NCBI RefSeq assembly: GCF_916619195.1
Contig: NZ_CAKAKL010000002.1
Location: 434,001 to 498,000, forward strand
Length of the DNA: 64,000 nucleotides
DNA from: Inquilinus sp. Marseille-Q2685
GTDB lineage: Bacteria; Pseudomonadota; Alphaproteobacteria; DSM-16000; Inquilinaceae
Direction: 5' to 3'
Below, piece by piece: positions 43,515 to 52,164 of this stretch. The translations under genes and the position numbers were made by a program. Position 1 is the first letter of the stretch, and every line of letters begins with the position of its first letter. Below the pieces are notes generated by a model. It was not told where the DNA came from. It ran no database searches and saw only the letters and a list, made by a program, of their open reading frames with translations.

Positions 43515-44663
43515 TCAGGCCTCGATCGCGAAGACCGGCTGCGGCTCCGCCAGGCCGCGGATCGGATGCGCCCCCAGCGGCTCCGTGGTTCCCGCCCAGG
43601 CCTGCCGGAACGGGTCGGAGCACACGGTCGGCCGGTCGAACTGCTTGGCCAGGCCTTCCAGCCGGCTGGTCAGGTTGACCGCCGGCCCCAGCACGGTGAA
43701 GTCCAGCCGGTCAGGGCTGCCGATGTTGCCGTACAGCACCGGCCCGAGATGCAGTGCCGCGGCGAAGGCCACGGGGTCGGGCCCGGTGGCCAGGCCGTCA
43801 CGGATCGCCCGCACCGCGCCGACCGCGGCGTCGCAGGCGGCCTGCGCGCTCCCGGCCTGCTCGACCGGAAAGATCGCCAGCACGCCGTCGCCGAGGAATT
43901 TCAGCACGTCGCCGTCGCGGTCCACGATGGCCTGGGCGACGGTCTCGAAATAGCGGTCCAGCACCGCCAGCACGGCGGCCGAGGTCAGGCGCTCGGACAG
44001 GGCGGTGAAGCCGCGCATGTCGACGAACAGGATCGCCGCCTCGACGGCGACGACGTCGCCGCGGCGGATCGCGCCTTCCGCCACCCGGTCGGCCGGGCCG
44101 ACGCCCAGATAGGTGCGCAGCAGGCTGGCGGCGGAGCGGCGCATCGCGGTCGGCTCCAGCGCCGCCGCCAGCGGATGGCGCAGCCGCTCCAGCAGCGCCG
44201 CCTCGTCGTCGCCGAAGCCGCCCGGCCGGTCGGTGACGAAGCTCGCCACCTGCACCGTGTCGTTGCCGTAGACGATCGGCACGGCGACGTAGTCGGTGCC
44301 GCCGGCCGCCGCCAGCTCATGGAACACGCCGTGGTCGTCCGGGCCCAGCCCGTCCAGGCGGCGGCGCAGCGGCCGGCGGCTGCGGATCACCGCCTCGAAC
44401 GGGCTGCCGACGAAGGTGCTGGTCGCCAGCACCTTGCGGTCGATGACGTATTCCTCGCCGCCCTTGGCCGCGGTCCATACCACGCCCCAGGCGCTCAGCA
44501 GCGGGTGGGTGATGCTCTGGCCGATCCGCACCCGCTGCAGCGGCACGCCGGCGGCGATCAGGCGGCGGCAGAACGCGTCGACCAGCGCCACCGGGTCGGT
44601 CAGCAGCCGGCCCTCGGCGACCAGCCACTCCGCGACGTCCCTGCCGCCGTCCGCCACCGCCAT
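43515..44663 (-). CDS. Class III adenylate/guanylate cyclase with N-terminal sensory region
   Basis: 382 aa. The C-terminal catalytic domain (about 205-375) has metal-binding D215 in ILFVDMRGFTALS, K255 and D259 in LKFLGDGVLAIFP, and LDFTVLGPAVNLTSRLEGLAK for substrate and transition-state contacts. All key residues are present, so activity is expected; the Thr in FTVLG suggests adenylate specificity (class IIIb type). The first about 200 residues form an unassigned GAF-like sensory region (YVAVPIVYGNDTVQVASF). The soluble protein has no membrane segment. It converges with the pseudo-phosphatase and is followed by mlaC in the same orientation. Confidence 0.9.
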   Translation of the reverse strand: MAVADGGRDVAEWLVAEGRLLTDPVALVDAFCRRLIAAGVPLQRVRIGQSITHPLLSAWGVVWTAAKGGEEYVIDRKVLATSTFVGSPFEAVIRSRRPLRRRLDGLGPDDHGVFHELAAAGGTDYVAVPIVYGNDTVQVASFVTDRPGGFGDDEAALLERLRHPLAAALEPTAMRRSAASLLRTYLGVGPADRVAEGAIRRGDVVAVEAAILFVDMRGFTALSERLTSAAVLAVLDRYFETVAQAIVDRDGDVLKFLGDGVLAIFPVEQAGSAQAACDAAVGAVRAIRDGLATGPDPVAFAAALHLGPVLYGNIGSPDRLDFTVLGPAVNLTSRLEGLAKQFDRPTVCSDPFRQAWAGTTEPLGAHPIRGLAEPQPVFAIEA

Positions 44664-44693
44664 GGCATCATCCCCGGTCAGGGTTCCGGCGGA

Positions 44694-45308
44694 TCAGCCG
44701 CCGGCCCGCTGGCGCACCGCCTGCAGCAGCCCGTCGAGGCTGCCGCCGTTCGGGGCGATCACCGAGGCGAACTCGTCGCGCTGGGTCACGCTCATGCTGA
44801 CCGGGGCGACGAGGACGCCCCCCCCCTTGTAGCCGCCACCGGCCGGGCGCACCCGCCAGTCGACCTGGATCGGCGGCCCGTCCTTCTGCCGGATCTCGGT
44901 CGCGACCAGGGTGTCGCTGCCGCCGACCGCGCGGGTGCCCTTCACCACCAGGGTCTCGCCCTGGTAGTTCTGGAACCGCCGGGAATAGGTCTCGACGATC
45001 ATCCGCTCGAACAGGTCCATATATTCCTGCTGCTGCTGCGGGGTGGCGCTGTTCCAGTAGCGGCCCAGCACGAAGCGGCCGATGGTCGGCAGGTCGAAGC
45101 CCTGGTTCAGGATCCGGGTGAACTCGGCCTTGCCCTGCGCCGTCGCGGCGCCGCCGGCCTGGAGGATGCCGATCGCCCGCTTGGCCATGCCGTCGATGAA
45201 GTCCGCGGCCCCGTCGGCCTGGGCCGAGGCCGGTCGCGTCAGCCCCGCCAGCAGCAGCGAAGCCGTCGCCATGGCGCCCGCGGTCAGCACCGTCCGTCTG
45301 TCGATCAT
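44694..45308 (-). CDS. mlaC: MlaC/Ttg2D-family periplasmic lipid-transport protein
   Basis: 204 aa. N-terminal twin-arginine-like signal (DRRTVLTAGAMATASLLLAG, cleavage after ASA near 30), then the MlaC fold: FTRILNQGFDLPTIGRFVLG, WNSATPQQQQEYMDLFERM, YSRRFQNYQGE, VDWRVRPAGGGYK. MlaC carries phospholipid between the outer membrane and the MlaFEDB ABC complex. No mlaFEDB or mlaA gene is nearby, so this is an orphan copy or an unlinked part of the system. ATG at 45308 has AAAGG upstream. The gene is preceded by a 135-bp gap that holds a 9-bp inverted repeat. Confidence 0.88.
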   Translation of the reverse strand: MIDRRTVLTAGAMATASLLLAGLTRPASAQADGAADFIDGMAKRAIGILQAGGAATAQGKAEFTRILNQGFDLPTIGRFVLGRYWNSATPQQQQEYMDLFERMIVETYSRRFQNYQGETLVVKGTRAVGGSDTLVATEIRQKDGPPIQVDWRVRPAGGGYKGGGVLVAPVSMSVTQRDEFASVIAPNGGSLDGLLQAVRQRAGG

Positions 45309-45341
45309 GTCTGGACCTTTGTTGTTCTGGGAATACCGGAC

Positions 45342-45386
45342 CCTGCCGTCTCCCCGCCCTGGGCTGGGGCCCCCAACGACGGCAGG
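45342..45386. promoter_or_regulatory. Inverted repeat in mlaC upstream region
   Basis: CCTGCCGTC (45342-45350) and GACGGCAGG (45378-45386), perfect 9-bp arms separated by 27 bp of GC-rich sequence, 33 bp upstream of the mlaC ATG. Could be a leader hairpin or part of the upstream gene's transcript end (the YqjE-like gene ends at 45444). No T-run. Symmetry alone. Confidence 0.35.
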
Positions 45387-45443
45387 AGGCGGGATTATAG
45401 ACGAAACGCAGCGGCGGTCATGGGGCAACACGCTGCAGCGGTA

Positions 45444-45890
45444 TCAATCCCGCTTGCGGCCACTCCCCAGCAGTGGCAGGGCCCCGACCGCGATGCCGAT
45501 CACCAGCGCCGCCAGGGCGGCCTTCGGCGCCGCCTTGGCGGCGGACAGGCCGAGGCCGGCGGCGATGCCGTCCAGCCCGGCTCCGGCGGTCGAGGCGGGG
45601 GCGGGGCGGCGGCGCGGGCGGCGGCCGGCGAGAACGCCGATCAGGGCGACGACGGCGGCGAGGCCGAGCACGACCAGCCCGACCACCAGCGCGGCGCCGG
45701 CCGGCCCCAGCCTCGGCAGCAGCAGGTAGAAGCCGGACCAGGCCAGCAGGACCAGCGCGATCACCGCCAGGACGAGAGCGACCGCGAACAGCGCGGCCGC
45801 GATGCAGGCCCGGCGCAGCGCCTGGCCGAGCCGGAGACGCTGGCGGGCGGCGAGGGCACCCAGCAGGGCGGCGCCGAGGTCCGTCTTCAC
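45444..45890 (-). CDS. YqjE-like / DUF1469 (phage-holin superfamily) membrane protein
   Basis: 148 aa, GTG start at 45890, 7 bp after the YqjD-like gene in the same direction. Two long hydrophobic segments (about 31-57 and 63-88) and a third at about 125-140; the middle is Arg/Pro-rich. The pair of a DUF883 protein followed by a DUF1469-type protein matches the YqjD-YqjE order in enterobacteria, where the proteins associate with ribosomes and membrane in stationary phase. The match rests on topology and context, since the sequence itself is low-complexity. Confidence 0.7.
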   Translation of the reverse strand: MKTDLGAALLGALAARQRLRLGQALRRACIAAALFAVALVLAVIALVLLAWSGFYLLLPRLGPAGAALVVGLVVLGLAAVVALIGVLAGRRPRRRPAPASTAGAGLDGIAAGLGLSAAKAAPKAALAALVIGIAVGALPLLGSGRKRD

Positions 45891-45897
45891 GCCGGCC

Positions 45898-46209
45898 TCA
45901 GCGGTCCAGCAGCTTGCCGATGACGAGGCCGACGCCGAAGGCGACGAGGACGCTGGTGATGGGGTTCTGCTCGATCCGGTGCTCCAGCGCGGCGATCCCC
46001 TCCTCGCCCTGGGCGCGGGCGCTGTCGGCGAGGCGCTGGGCGCGCTCCTTGGCGGCGTGGGCCGCCTCGTTCAGCCGGGCGCCGCCGGCCTTGACCTCGG
46101 CCGCGGCGGCGTCGCCCAGGGTGCGGGTCAGCGCCGCGATGTCCTCACGGATCTTGCCGAGATCGGCGCGCAGCGTATCAAGCTCCTGATCCAGGTTCCG
46201 CGTGGCCAT
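45898..46209 (-). CDS. DUF883 / YqjD-ElaB-family protein
   Basis: 103 aa. A long amphipathic helical stretch (LDQELDTLRADLGKIREDIA through KERAQRLADSARAQGEEG) followed by one C-terminal transmembrane segment (PITSVLVAFGVGLVIGKLL). This tail-anchored plan, with the helix on the cytosolic side, is that of ElaB/YqjD/YgaM proteins, which bind ribosomes and attach them to the membrane. ATG at 46209 follows GAGGAACG. It is the first gene of a two-gene unit with the YqjE-like gene. Confidence 0.85.
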   Translation of the reverse strand: MATRNLDQELDTLRADLGKIREDIAALTRTLGDAAAAEVKAGGARLNEAAHAAKERAQRLADSARAQGEEGIAALEHRIEQNPITSVLVAFGVGLVIGKLLDR

Positions 46210-46280
46210 GTCCGTTCCTCGCTCCGTTGATTGCGCAGGCCCCTGATGGCGTGGGTGGGCGCACCCCGAAAAGCAAACGA

Positions 46281-46347
46281 GGACAGAGGCGACTCTGTCC
46301 CCGATCATATAACCTTAAACGAGGCGCCGGAACCTGCGGCGCCTCGT
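46281..46347 (-). terminator. Two hairpins between glycine-zipper gene and yqjD-like gene
   Basis: Hairpin one: GGACAGAG (46281-46288) with CTCTGTCC (46293-46300), 4-nt loop, followed on the minus strand by a T-rich tail (TCGTTTGCTTTT). Hairpin two: ACGAGGCGCC (46319-46328) with GGCGCCTCGT (46338-46347), followed on the minus strand by TTTAAGG. Both lie downstream of the glycine-zipper lipoprotein and upstream of the yqjD-like gene; the tails are weak, so they may be terminators of moderate strength. Confidence 0.5.
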
Positions 46348-46367
46348 ATCGTCCGTCGGCCCGGAAA

Positions 46368-46601
46368 TCAGCAGCGGCCGCCCAGATTGATGGTCCGGCA
46401 GCTCGTCGCCGCGCCACCGACCGCGCCCACGGCGCCGCCGATCAGCGCGCCCGTGGCGGCGTTGCCGCCGGTCAGCGCCGAGATGCCGGCGCCCGCGCCC
46501 GCGCCGATCAGGCCGCCGGAGAGGGCCCGGCCGCCCGTATCACGACCGCACGCCGCAAGCGCCAGCGCGGCCGCGAGCACGATCATGGTGGGTTTCAACA
46601 T
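46368..46601 (-). CDS. Glycine-zipper lipoprotein
   Basis: 77 aa. A lipoprotein signal peptide (MLKPTMIVLAAALALAAC) ends in lipobox LAAC. The mature part is a Gly/Ala zipper (GGLIGAGAGAGISALTGG and ATGALIGGAVGAVGG) that forms a membrane-inserting hairpin, ending with two Cys (SCRTINLGGRC). This is the 17-kDa-surface-antigen/osmotic-inducible lipoprotein-like class of small envelope proteins. ATG at 46601 was preferred because GGAG precedes it by 8 nt; an upstream ATG (46616) adds METKT only. Function: envelope stability, from family knowledge. Confidence 0.78.
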   Translation of the reverse strand: MLKPTMIVLAAALALAACGRDTGGRALSGGLIGAGAGAGISALTGGNAATGALIGGAVGAVGGAATSCRTINLGGRC

Positions 46602-46897
46602 CGTCTTCGTCTCCATGCTCAAGCGCCGGTTGCAGCCGGGCACTTCACCGTTGAAAAACGGGCCGTGCGACGGTTTGTTCCCATGGCCGGCGGTGACCAC
46701 TTTGCGGCCCGGTGATGGCTTTTCCAAGGCTGCTGTCGTAGAACCCGGCCGCAGGCTGTCGGGCCGTCCCGGCGCCGCAGCTGCGGGTTGGAATCGCGCG
46801 GGGCTCGCTTCAGGATGGGACCGATGACGTCGGGACAGGATATGCGCTCGAGGATTCCGGCCGACGCCGCCTCCCACCGCCGCCGGCCGCCGTCGCG

Positions 46898-48577
46898 ATG
46901 AACCTGTTGTCGCGCCTGTTCCTGCTGGTCGCCCTCGCCGTCGTGCCCGGCATCGCGCTGCAGGGCTACAACGAGTACGCGCTGCGCATCGCCCGCACCA
47001 ACGAGATCCAGGACGACGCGATCCGCCTGGCCAACGTCGCCGCCGGGGCGCAGTTCCGCATCGTCGACGGGGTCCGCCAGCTGCTCGCGGCCATGGCCCG
47101 GGTGCCGGCGATCCGCGAGGGCCAGGGCGGCCGCTGCACCGAGGTGGTGGACGATCTGCGGTCGGAGGTGCCGAGCCTGAACGCCATCGCCGTGGTCGAC
47201 GCCGAGGGCAACCTCCTGTGCGGTGCCAACCACACCGCCGCGATCTCGACCTCGGTCGGCCATCAGGGCTTCTTCCAGCGCGCGCGGGAGATCCGCGGCT
47301 TCGCCGTCGGCGGCTTCGCCACCACCGACGCGGTCGGCGAGAAGGTGCTGCACGTCGCCTATCCGATCTTCGACGGCGACAGCTTCCAGGGCGCCGTGGT
47401 GGCGGCGCTCAGCGTCGACGCCATGGCCGCGGCGATCAACATCGACACCGAATCGCGCAACGCGGTGATCATGATCACCGATCGCGCCGGGGTGGTGATG
47501 TCGCGCCTGCCCGGGCCGGACGGGCCCTGGGTGGGCAAGCAACTGCCGAACAAGTTCCTCGACCTCCTGGCGTCGCCGCAGGCCGGGTCGGTCAGCAGCG
47601 GCGCGATCGACGACACCAGGCGCATCTACGGCTACGTGCCGATGCGGTCGGAGGAGCTGGACCTGTTCGTGCTGGTCGGCATCGACCAGGCGGCGGCCTT
47701 CGCCACCATCAACGCCGCGACCCAGCGCGGCATCGCCCTGATCGTCGCTGGCCTCCTGGTCTCGCTCGCCGCCGCCGGCATCGGCGGCCGGCTGTTCCTG
47801 CTGCGGCCGATCGACCGGCTCCTGGCCGCCACCCGCGACTGGCAGCGCGGCCGGCTCGACGCCCGCGTCCGGCTGCGCCACGGACGCGATGAATTCGGCC
47901 GCCTGGCCACCGCCTTCGACGCCATGGCCGACAAGATCGAGGAGAACCTGAAGCAGAAGGACCTGCTGCTGCGCGAGATCAACCACCGGGTGATGAACAG
48001 CTTCCAGCTGCTGTCCAGCCTGTTCGGGCTGCAGGCTCGCCGGGCGCAGACTCCGGAGGCGAAGCACGCCCTGGCCGAGGCGAACGATCGGATCCAGGCG
48101 CTGGCCATTGTCCACCGCCGGCTCTACGCCAATGTCTCGGTCGACCGGGTCGAGGTGAAGGACTACCTGACCGGGCTGTGCGAGGACCTGTCGCGGGCCC
48201 TCCTGCCGGAGAACGGCGGCATCTCGATCCTGGTCGAGGCGGCGCCGGCCGAGCTGCCGCCGTCGCGGATCGTGCCGATCGGGCTGATCGTCAACGAGCT
48301 GGTCACCAATGCGGTGAAATACGCCTTTCCCGACCGCCGCGAGGGGCGGGTGGAGATCCGGTTCCAGCCGCGGGCGGAGGACGGCTGGCGGCTCGAGGTG
48401 GCCGACAACGGCGTCGGCCTGCCGGAGGGCAAGATGCCGGCGAACGGCAGCGGCCTCGGCATGATGGTGCTGCAGGCCCAGGTGCGCCAGCTCGACGCCG
48501 CCATCGAGATCGACAGCGGGCCTGCCGGAAGCCGCTTCACCATCGACATCCCGGCCCAGCGCGACCCGGAGGCGTGA
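46898..48577 (+). CDS. Sensor histidine kinase, HisKA_2 type with Cache-like sensor and HAMP
   Basis: 559 aa. TM1 at about 7-27, a periplasmic Cache-like sensor to about 285 (IAVVDAEGNLLCGAN, SVGHQGFFQRAREI, VLHVAYPIFDGDSF), TM2 at about 287-310, HAMP (LRPIDRLLAATRDWQ) and a HisKA_2 dimerisation domain, LREINHRVMNSFQLLSSL, with phosphorylated H363. The HATPase has NELVTNAVKYAF and DNGVGLPEG. HisKA_2 kinases in alphaproteobacteria often feed general stress or motility control. Translationally coupled (TGATG) to a TPR gene; no response regulator is adjacent, so its partner is encoded elsewhere. Confidence 0.92.
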   Translation: MNLLSRLFLLVALAVVPGIALQGYNEYALRIARTNEIQDDAIRLANVAAGAQFRIVDGVRQLLAAMARVPAIREGQGGRCTEVVDDLRSEVPSLNAIAVVDAEGNLLCGANHTAAISTSVGHQGFFQRAREIRGFAVGGFATTDAVGEKVLHVAYPIFDGDSFQGAVVAALSVDAMAAAINIDTESRNAVIMITDRAGVVMSRLPGPDGPWVGKQLPNKFLDLLASPQAGSVSSGAIDDTRRIYGYVPMRSEELDLFVLVGIDQAAAFATINAATQRGIALIVAGLLVSLAAAGIGGRLFLLRPIDRLLAATRDWQRGRLDARVRLRHGRDEFGRLATAFDAMADKIEENLKQKDLLLREINHRVMNSFQLLSSLFGLQARRAQTPEAKHALAEANDRIQALAIVHRRLYANVSVDRVEVKDYLTGLCEDLSRALLPENGGISILVEAAPAELPPSRIVPIGLIVNELVTNAVKYAFPDRREGRVEIRFQPRAEDGWRLEVADNGVGLPEGKMPANGSGLGMMVLQAQVRQLDAAIEIDSGPAGSRFTIDIPAQRDPEA

Positions 48578-49071
48578 TGAGCGGCGAACTCGGCTGGGAG
48601 CAGCGGATGGCGGATCTCTGGGCCGCCTTCGACTCCCTCGACCCGGCCGGTTTCCTGGCCCGGGTCGAGGCCCTGGCTGCCGAACGCCCGCCGGGCGATG
48701 CGGCCGCGCTGTTCGAACGCGCTTCGGCGCATGATTCGACCGGCCATGAGGCGCGGGCGGAGGAGCTGTACCGCCAGGCCCTGGCGGCCGGCCTGACCGG
48801 CCTGCGCCGCCGCCGTGCCGTGATTCAGCTGGCCAGCACGCTGCGCAACCTGGGCCGGGCGGATGAGGGCGTGGCGCTGCTGGCCGCCGAGCGCGACGCC
48901 GGCTCCGACGAGCTCGACGATGCGGTCGCCGCCTTCCTGGCCCTGGCGCTGGCCGACACCGGGCGCGAGCGGGAGGCGGCGGCGCTGGCCCTCGCCGCCC
49001 TGGCCCGCCACCTGCCGCGCTACAACCGGTCGCTGGCGAACTACGCCAAGGCCTTGGCCGAACGGCCCTAG
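48577..49071 (+). CDS. Tetratricopeptide-repeat protein
   Basis: 164 aa, all-helical. Three to four TPR-like pairs are seen: AALFERASAHDSTGHEARAE, LYRQALAAGLTGLRRRRAVI, LASTLRNLGRADEGVALLAA, and a last pair at 125-150. No signal peptide. ATG lies within the TGATG overlap with the upstream kinase gene, so the two are expressed together and may interact. The 3' end converges with the acetylpolyamine amidohydrolase gene, sharing CTAG (49068-49071). The family has a scaffold function; no enzyme motif is seen. Confidence 0.83.
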   Translation: MSGELGWEQRMADLWAAFDSLDPAGFLARVEALAAERPPGDAAALFERASAHDSTGHEARAEELYRQALAAGLTGLRRRRAVIQLASTLRNLGRADEGVALLAAERDAGSDELDDAVAAFLALALADTGREREAAALALAALARHLPRYNRSLANYAKALAERP

Positions 49072-50105
49072 CGGGCGGCTCCCTCCAGCGCCTGCAGCAG
49101 GTTGGCGACGTTGACGCCCAGCGCGTCGACGGCGTAGCCGCCCTCCATCACCGTCAGGGTCGGCACGCCCAGGCCGCGGCCCAGGATCTCGCCCATGCGG
49201 GTGAAGTCGTCGCTGTTCAGCTTGAAGCGCGAGATCGGGTCCTCCTGGAAGGTGTCGGCGCCGAAGGACAGCACCACCGCGTCCGGGCCGTAGTCGCGGA
49301 TCCGCGCCAGGGCGGCGTCCAGCGCCTCGCGGTAGCGGTCCCAGGTCGTGCCGAACGGCATCGGCAGGTTCAGGGTGTAGCCCTCGCCGGGGCCCTCGCC
49401 GCGCTCCTCGGCATAGCCGAGATAGTAGGGGTATTCGACATTCGGGTCGGCGTGCAGCGACACGAACAGCACGTCGTCGCGGCGCCAGAAGATCTCCTGC
49501 GTGCCGTTGCCGTGGTGGTAGTCGATGTCCAGCACCGCCACCCGGGCGGCGCCGTTGTCGCGGAACCACTGCGCCGCCACCGCGGCGTTGTTGAAGAAGC
49601 AGTAGCCGCAATAGACGTCGGTCGAGGCGTGGTGCCCGGGCGGCCGGCACAGCGAGAACACCGGCCTGCCGTCGGCCGCCACCAGTTTCGCCCCGGTCAG
49701 GGCGACGTCGACCGAGCTCAGCGCCGCGCGCCAGGTGCCGGCGGTGATCGGGGTGCCGCAGTCGCTGGCGTAGTAGCCGAGGCGGCCGTCGATCGAGCTG
49801 GGCACGACCTGGCGCATGTTGCGCACCGCCCAGTTGGTCGGCAGCGCGTCGATCTCGCCGTGCTCGGCGACCCATTCGTCCCAGGCGGTCTCCAGGAAGC
49901 GGATGAAGCCGCGGTCGTGCACCCGGGCGATCGGGTCGGTGCCGAAGCGCTCCGGCGCCCGCACCTCGCCCAGGCCGACGGCCTTGATCCGCGCCAGGAT
50001 GGTCTCGGCCCGCTCGGGCTTCTCCACCACCGGGATGAAATGGCCGCCGGTCAGCTCCACCTTGCCGTGCTGCAGCCGATGGTCCTCGGAATAGATCGTC
50101 AGCAT
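49068..50105 (-). CDS. aphA: Acetylpolyamine amidohydrolase (histone-deacetylase family)
   Basis: 345 aa, zinc-dependent. It deacetylates acetylated polyamines such as N8-acetylspermidine or N-acetylputrescine. The start MLTIYSEDHRLQHGKVELTGG is diagnostic of the bacterial APAH group within the HDAC family. Catalytic and Zn residues: the tandem H158/H159 in CRPPGHHASTDVY, and D193, D195 and H197 in VLDIDYHHGNG. The C-terminal metal Asp is in SFGADTFQEDP. ATG at 50105 is the only good start. The gene is convergent with the TPR gene through a shared CTAG. No other polyamine gene is nearby. Confidence 0.92.
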   Translation of the reverse strand: MLTIYSEDHRLQHGKVELTGGHFIPVVEKPERAETILARIKAVGLGEVRAPERFGTDPIARVHDRGFIRFLETAWDEWVAEHGEIDALPTNWAVRNMRQVVPSSIDGRLGYYASDCGTPITAGTWRAALSSVDVALTGAKLVAADGRPVFSLCRPPGHHASTDVYCGYCFFNNAAVAAQWFRDNGAARVAVLDIDYHHGNGTQEIFWRRDDVLFVSLHADPNVEYPYYLGYAEERGEGPGEGYTLNLPMPFGTTWDRYREALDAALARIRDYGPDAVVLSFGADTFQEDPISRFKLNSDDFTRMGEILGRGLGVPTLTVMEGGYAVDALGVNVANLLQALEGAAR

Positions 50106-50175
50106 CGCGTCCCCGCTTGGTCCCTGTCGCCGCCGACAGTAGCGGATCGATGGCAGGGCCGGAACCGGCGACGCG

Positions 50176-52056
50176 CTATTCGGGCCGGCCGGCCGGCGCC
50201 GTCTCGTCCGCCGGGGGCGGCTCCGTCACCGGGGCCGCCGGCGGCGACCGCCGGGCGCGGCGCTCGCGCAGCCGGCCGCGGACCCAGGCGGCGATCTCCG
50301 ACAGGTTCTGGAACACCGGCAGCTTCGGCTGGGCGCCGCGGCTCGGCTCCAGCGCCAGCCCGACCTCGGTCACCTCGTTCTCGTCGTCGACGGCGCGGAC
50401 GATCAGCTCGACCCCGCCCACCGGCAGCCGGTCGCCGACCTCGACCCGGCCGCCGAAGCCGTCCTGCAGGAAGGCGCCGATCGTCCGGGTCTCGGCCGGG
50501 TCGGGCAGGGCGAAGCCGTAGCTCTCCGCCACTTCGGCCAGCGGCGCCTCGGCGTGCAGGGTGAAGTCGCCGAAGAAGTCGCGGTCGTCCTCGGCCAGCC
50601 GGGCCGGGGTGGCGAACAGCCGGTCCAGCAGGCGCACCTGCTGCGGCGGGGTGAAGATATAGACCTGGTCGCCGGTCTGCAGCCGGCCGGCATGGTGGAT
50701 GTCGACCGACTGGCCGTCGCGCACGATCAGCGCCGGCCGGGCCCAGCGCGGGATGCGCTCGCCGCGTGCCACCGGGCTCTGCGCCGCGATGCGGTACACC
50801 ACCAGCTCGTGGTTGGCGCGGCCCGGCAGCTCCAGCTCCACGCGGTCGACCGGGCCGATCCGCGGCGGCACGATCAGGCCCAGCCACTTGGCCAGCGGCC
50901 GGATGGTCCAGCCCTGCAGCAGCAGCGAGACGATCACCACCAGGAAGACGCCGTTGAACATCGTCCGCCCGTCCGGCAGCTGCGCGATCAGCGGCAGGAT
51001 GGCCAGCAGGATCGACACCGCGCCGCGCAAGCCCACCCAGGCGACGAAGGTGGTCTCGTTGCGCGAGAAGCCGTAGGGCAGCAGGCACAGCCACACCGCG
51101 ATCGGCCGGGCCACGAAGGTCAGCGCCAGGGCCACGGCCAGTGCCGGCAGGGCCACGGCGGGGAACTGCGACGGCGTGGCCAGCAGGCCGAGGGGCAGGA
51201 ACATGCCGATCTGCGCCAGCCAGGTCATGCCGCTCTGGAACCGCCGGATCAGGGCGGCGGCCCGCAGCGTGGCGTTGCCGGCGACCAGGCCGGCGACGTA
51301 GACGGCGACGAAGCCTGATCCCTCCAGCATGCCGGTGGCGGCGAAGATCAGCAGGGCGAGGCTCAGCACGATCACCGGGTACAGGCCGGGGTCGAGGCTG
51401 ACCCGGTTGATCACCCGCACGATCAGGAAGCCGCCGGCCAGGCCGAAGACGATGCCGATGCTGGCCTGCAGCGCGAAGGCCGTGGCCAGCGACCAGGTCA
51501 GGGTCTCCGCCCCGGTGCCCAGGCGCGCCGCCTCGACCAGCGCCAGCGTCAGGAAGATCGCGATCGGGTCGTTGCTGCCGGATTCGATCTCGAGGGTCGA
51601 GCGCATGCGGTCGCGCAGGGTGATGCCGCCGACCCGCAGCAGGAAGAACACCGCGGCCGCGTCGGTCGAGCTGACGATGGCGCCGGTCAGCAGCGATTCG
51701 TACCAGCCGAAGCCGAAGGCCTGGCGGGCGGCGACGGCGACCAGGCCGGTGGTGATCAGCACCCCGGCCGTGGCCAGGGTCAGGGCCGGGGCGGCGGCTG
51801 CGCGCAGGCTCTGCAGCCGCGTCTCGAAGCCGCTGTCGAACAGGATCAGGGCCAGGGCGACGCTGCCGATGAAATAGGCCGCGGGCGCATCGTCGAAATG
51901 GATCCCGCCGATGCCGTCCTCGCCGGCGCCGAGGCCGACCGCGAGGAACACCAGCAGCAGGGGGGCGCCGACCCGGAAGGAGATCAGGCTGGTGAAGACG
52001 CTGAGCGCAATGAGTCCCGCCGCGACGAGAATGGCGAGGTTCATCGCCTCGATCAT
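50176..52056 (-). CDS. K(+)/H(+) antiporter, NhaP2/CvrA type
   Basis: 626 aa. The N-terminal 390 residues form about 12 membrane segments of a CPA1 antiporter, with the ion-binding STDAAAVFFLL, ESGSNDPIAIFLTLALVEA and RGAVSILLAILPLIAQLP. The soluble C-terminal half includes a TrkA-C/RCK-like domain (VARGERIPRWARPALIVRDG and TGDQVYIFTPP) and a CorC/HlyC-type transporter-associated domain (about 495-575: TIGAFLQDGFGGRVEVGDRL). This is the domain order of NhaP2 (CvrA), a potassium/proton antiporter of the inner membrane. ATG at 52056 or 52044 are both possible. It is the largest membrane protein of the window. Confidence 0.92.
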   Translation of the reverse strand: MIEAMNLAILVAAGLIALSVFTSLISFRVGAPLLLVFLAVGLGAGEDGIGGIHFDDAPAAYFIGSVALALILFDSGFETRLQSLRAAAAPALTLATAGVLITTGLVAVAARQAFGFGWYESLLTGAIVSSTDAAAVFFLLRVGGITLRDRMRSTLEIESGSNDPIAIFLTLALVEAARLGTGAETLTWSLATAFALQASIGIVFGLAGGFLIVRVINRVSLDPGLYPVIVLSLALLIFAATGMLEGSGFVAVYVAGLVAGNATLRAAALIRRFQSGMTWLAQIGMFLPLGLLATPSQFPAVALPALAVALALTFVARPIAVWLCLLPYGFSRNETTFVAWVGLRGAVSILLAILPLIAQLPDGRTMFNGVFLVVIVSLLLQGWTIRPLAKWLGLIVPPRIGPVDRVELELPGRANHELVVYRIAAQSPVARGERIPRWARPALIVRDGQSVDIHHAGRLQTGDQVYIFTPPQQVRLLDRLFATPARLAEDDRDFFGDFTLHAEAPLAEVAESYGFALPDPAETRTIGAFLQDGFGGRVEVGDRLPVGGVELIVRAVDDENEVTEVGLALEPSRGAQPKLPVFQNLSEIAAWVRGRLRERRARRSPPAAPVTEPPPADETAPAGRPE

Positions 52057-52164
52057 CGGTGCCTGTTCCTCACTCCGGGGGTCGCGGCCGCGGCCGCGCG
52101 ACTCGCCTCCTGCAATCCACCCGAGAAAGGTGACGGAAATCGGGCCCTTTGGCGAGATCCCTGC

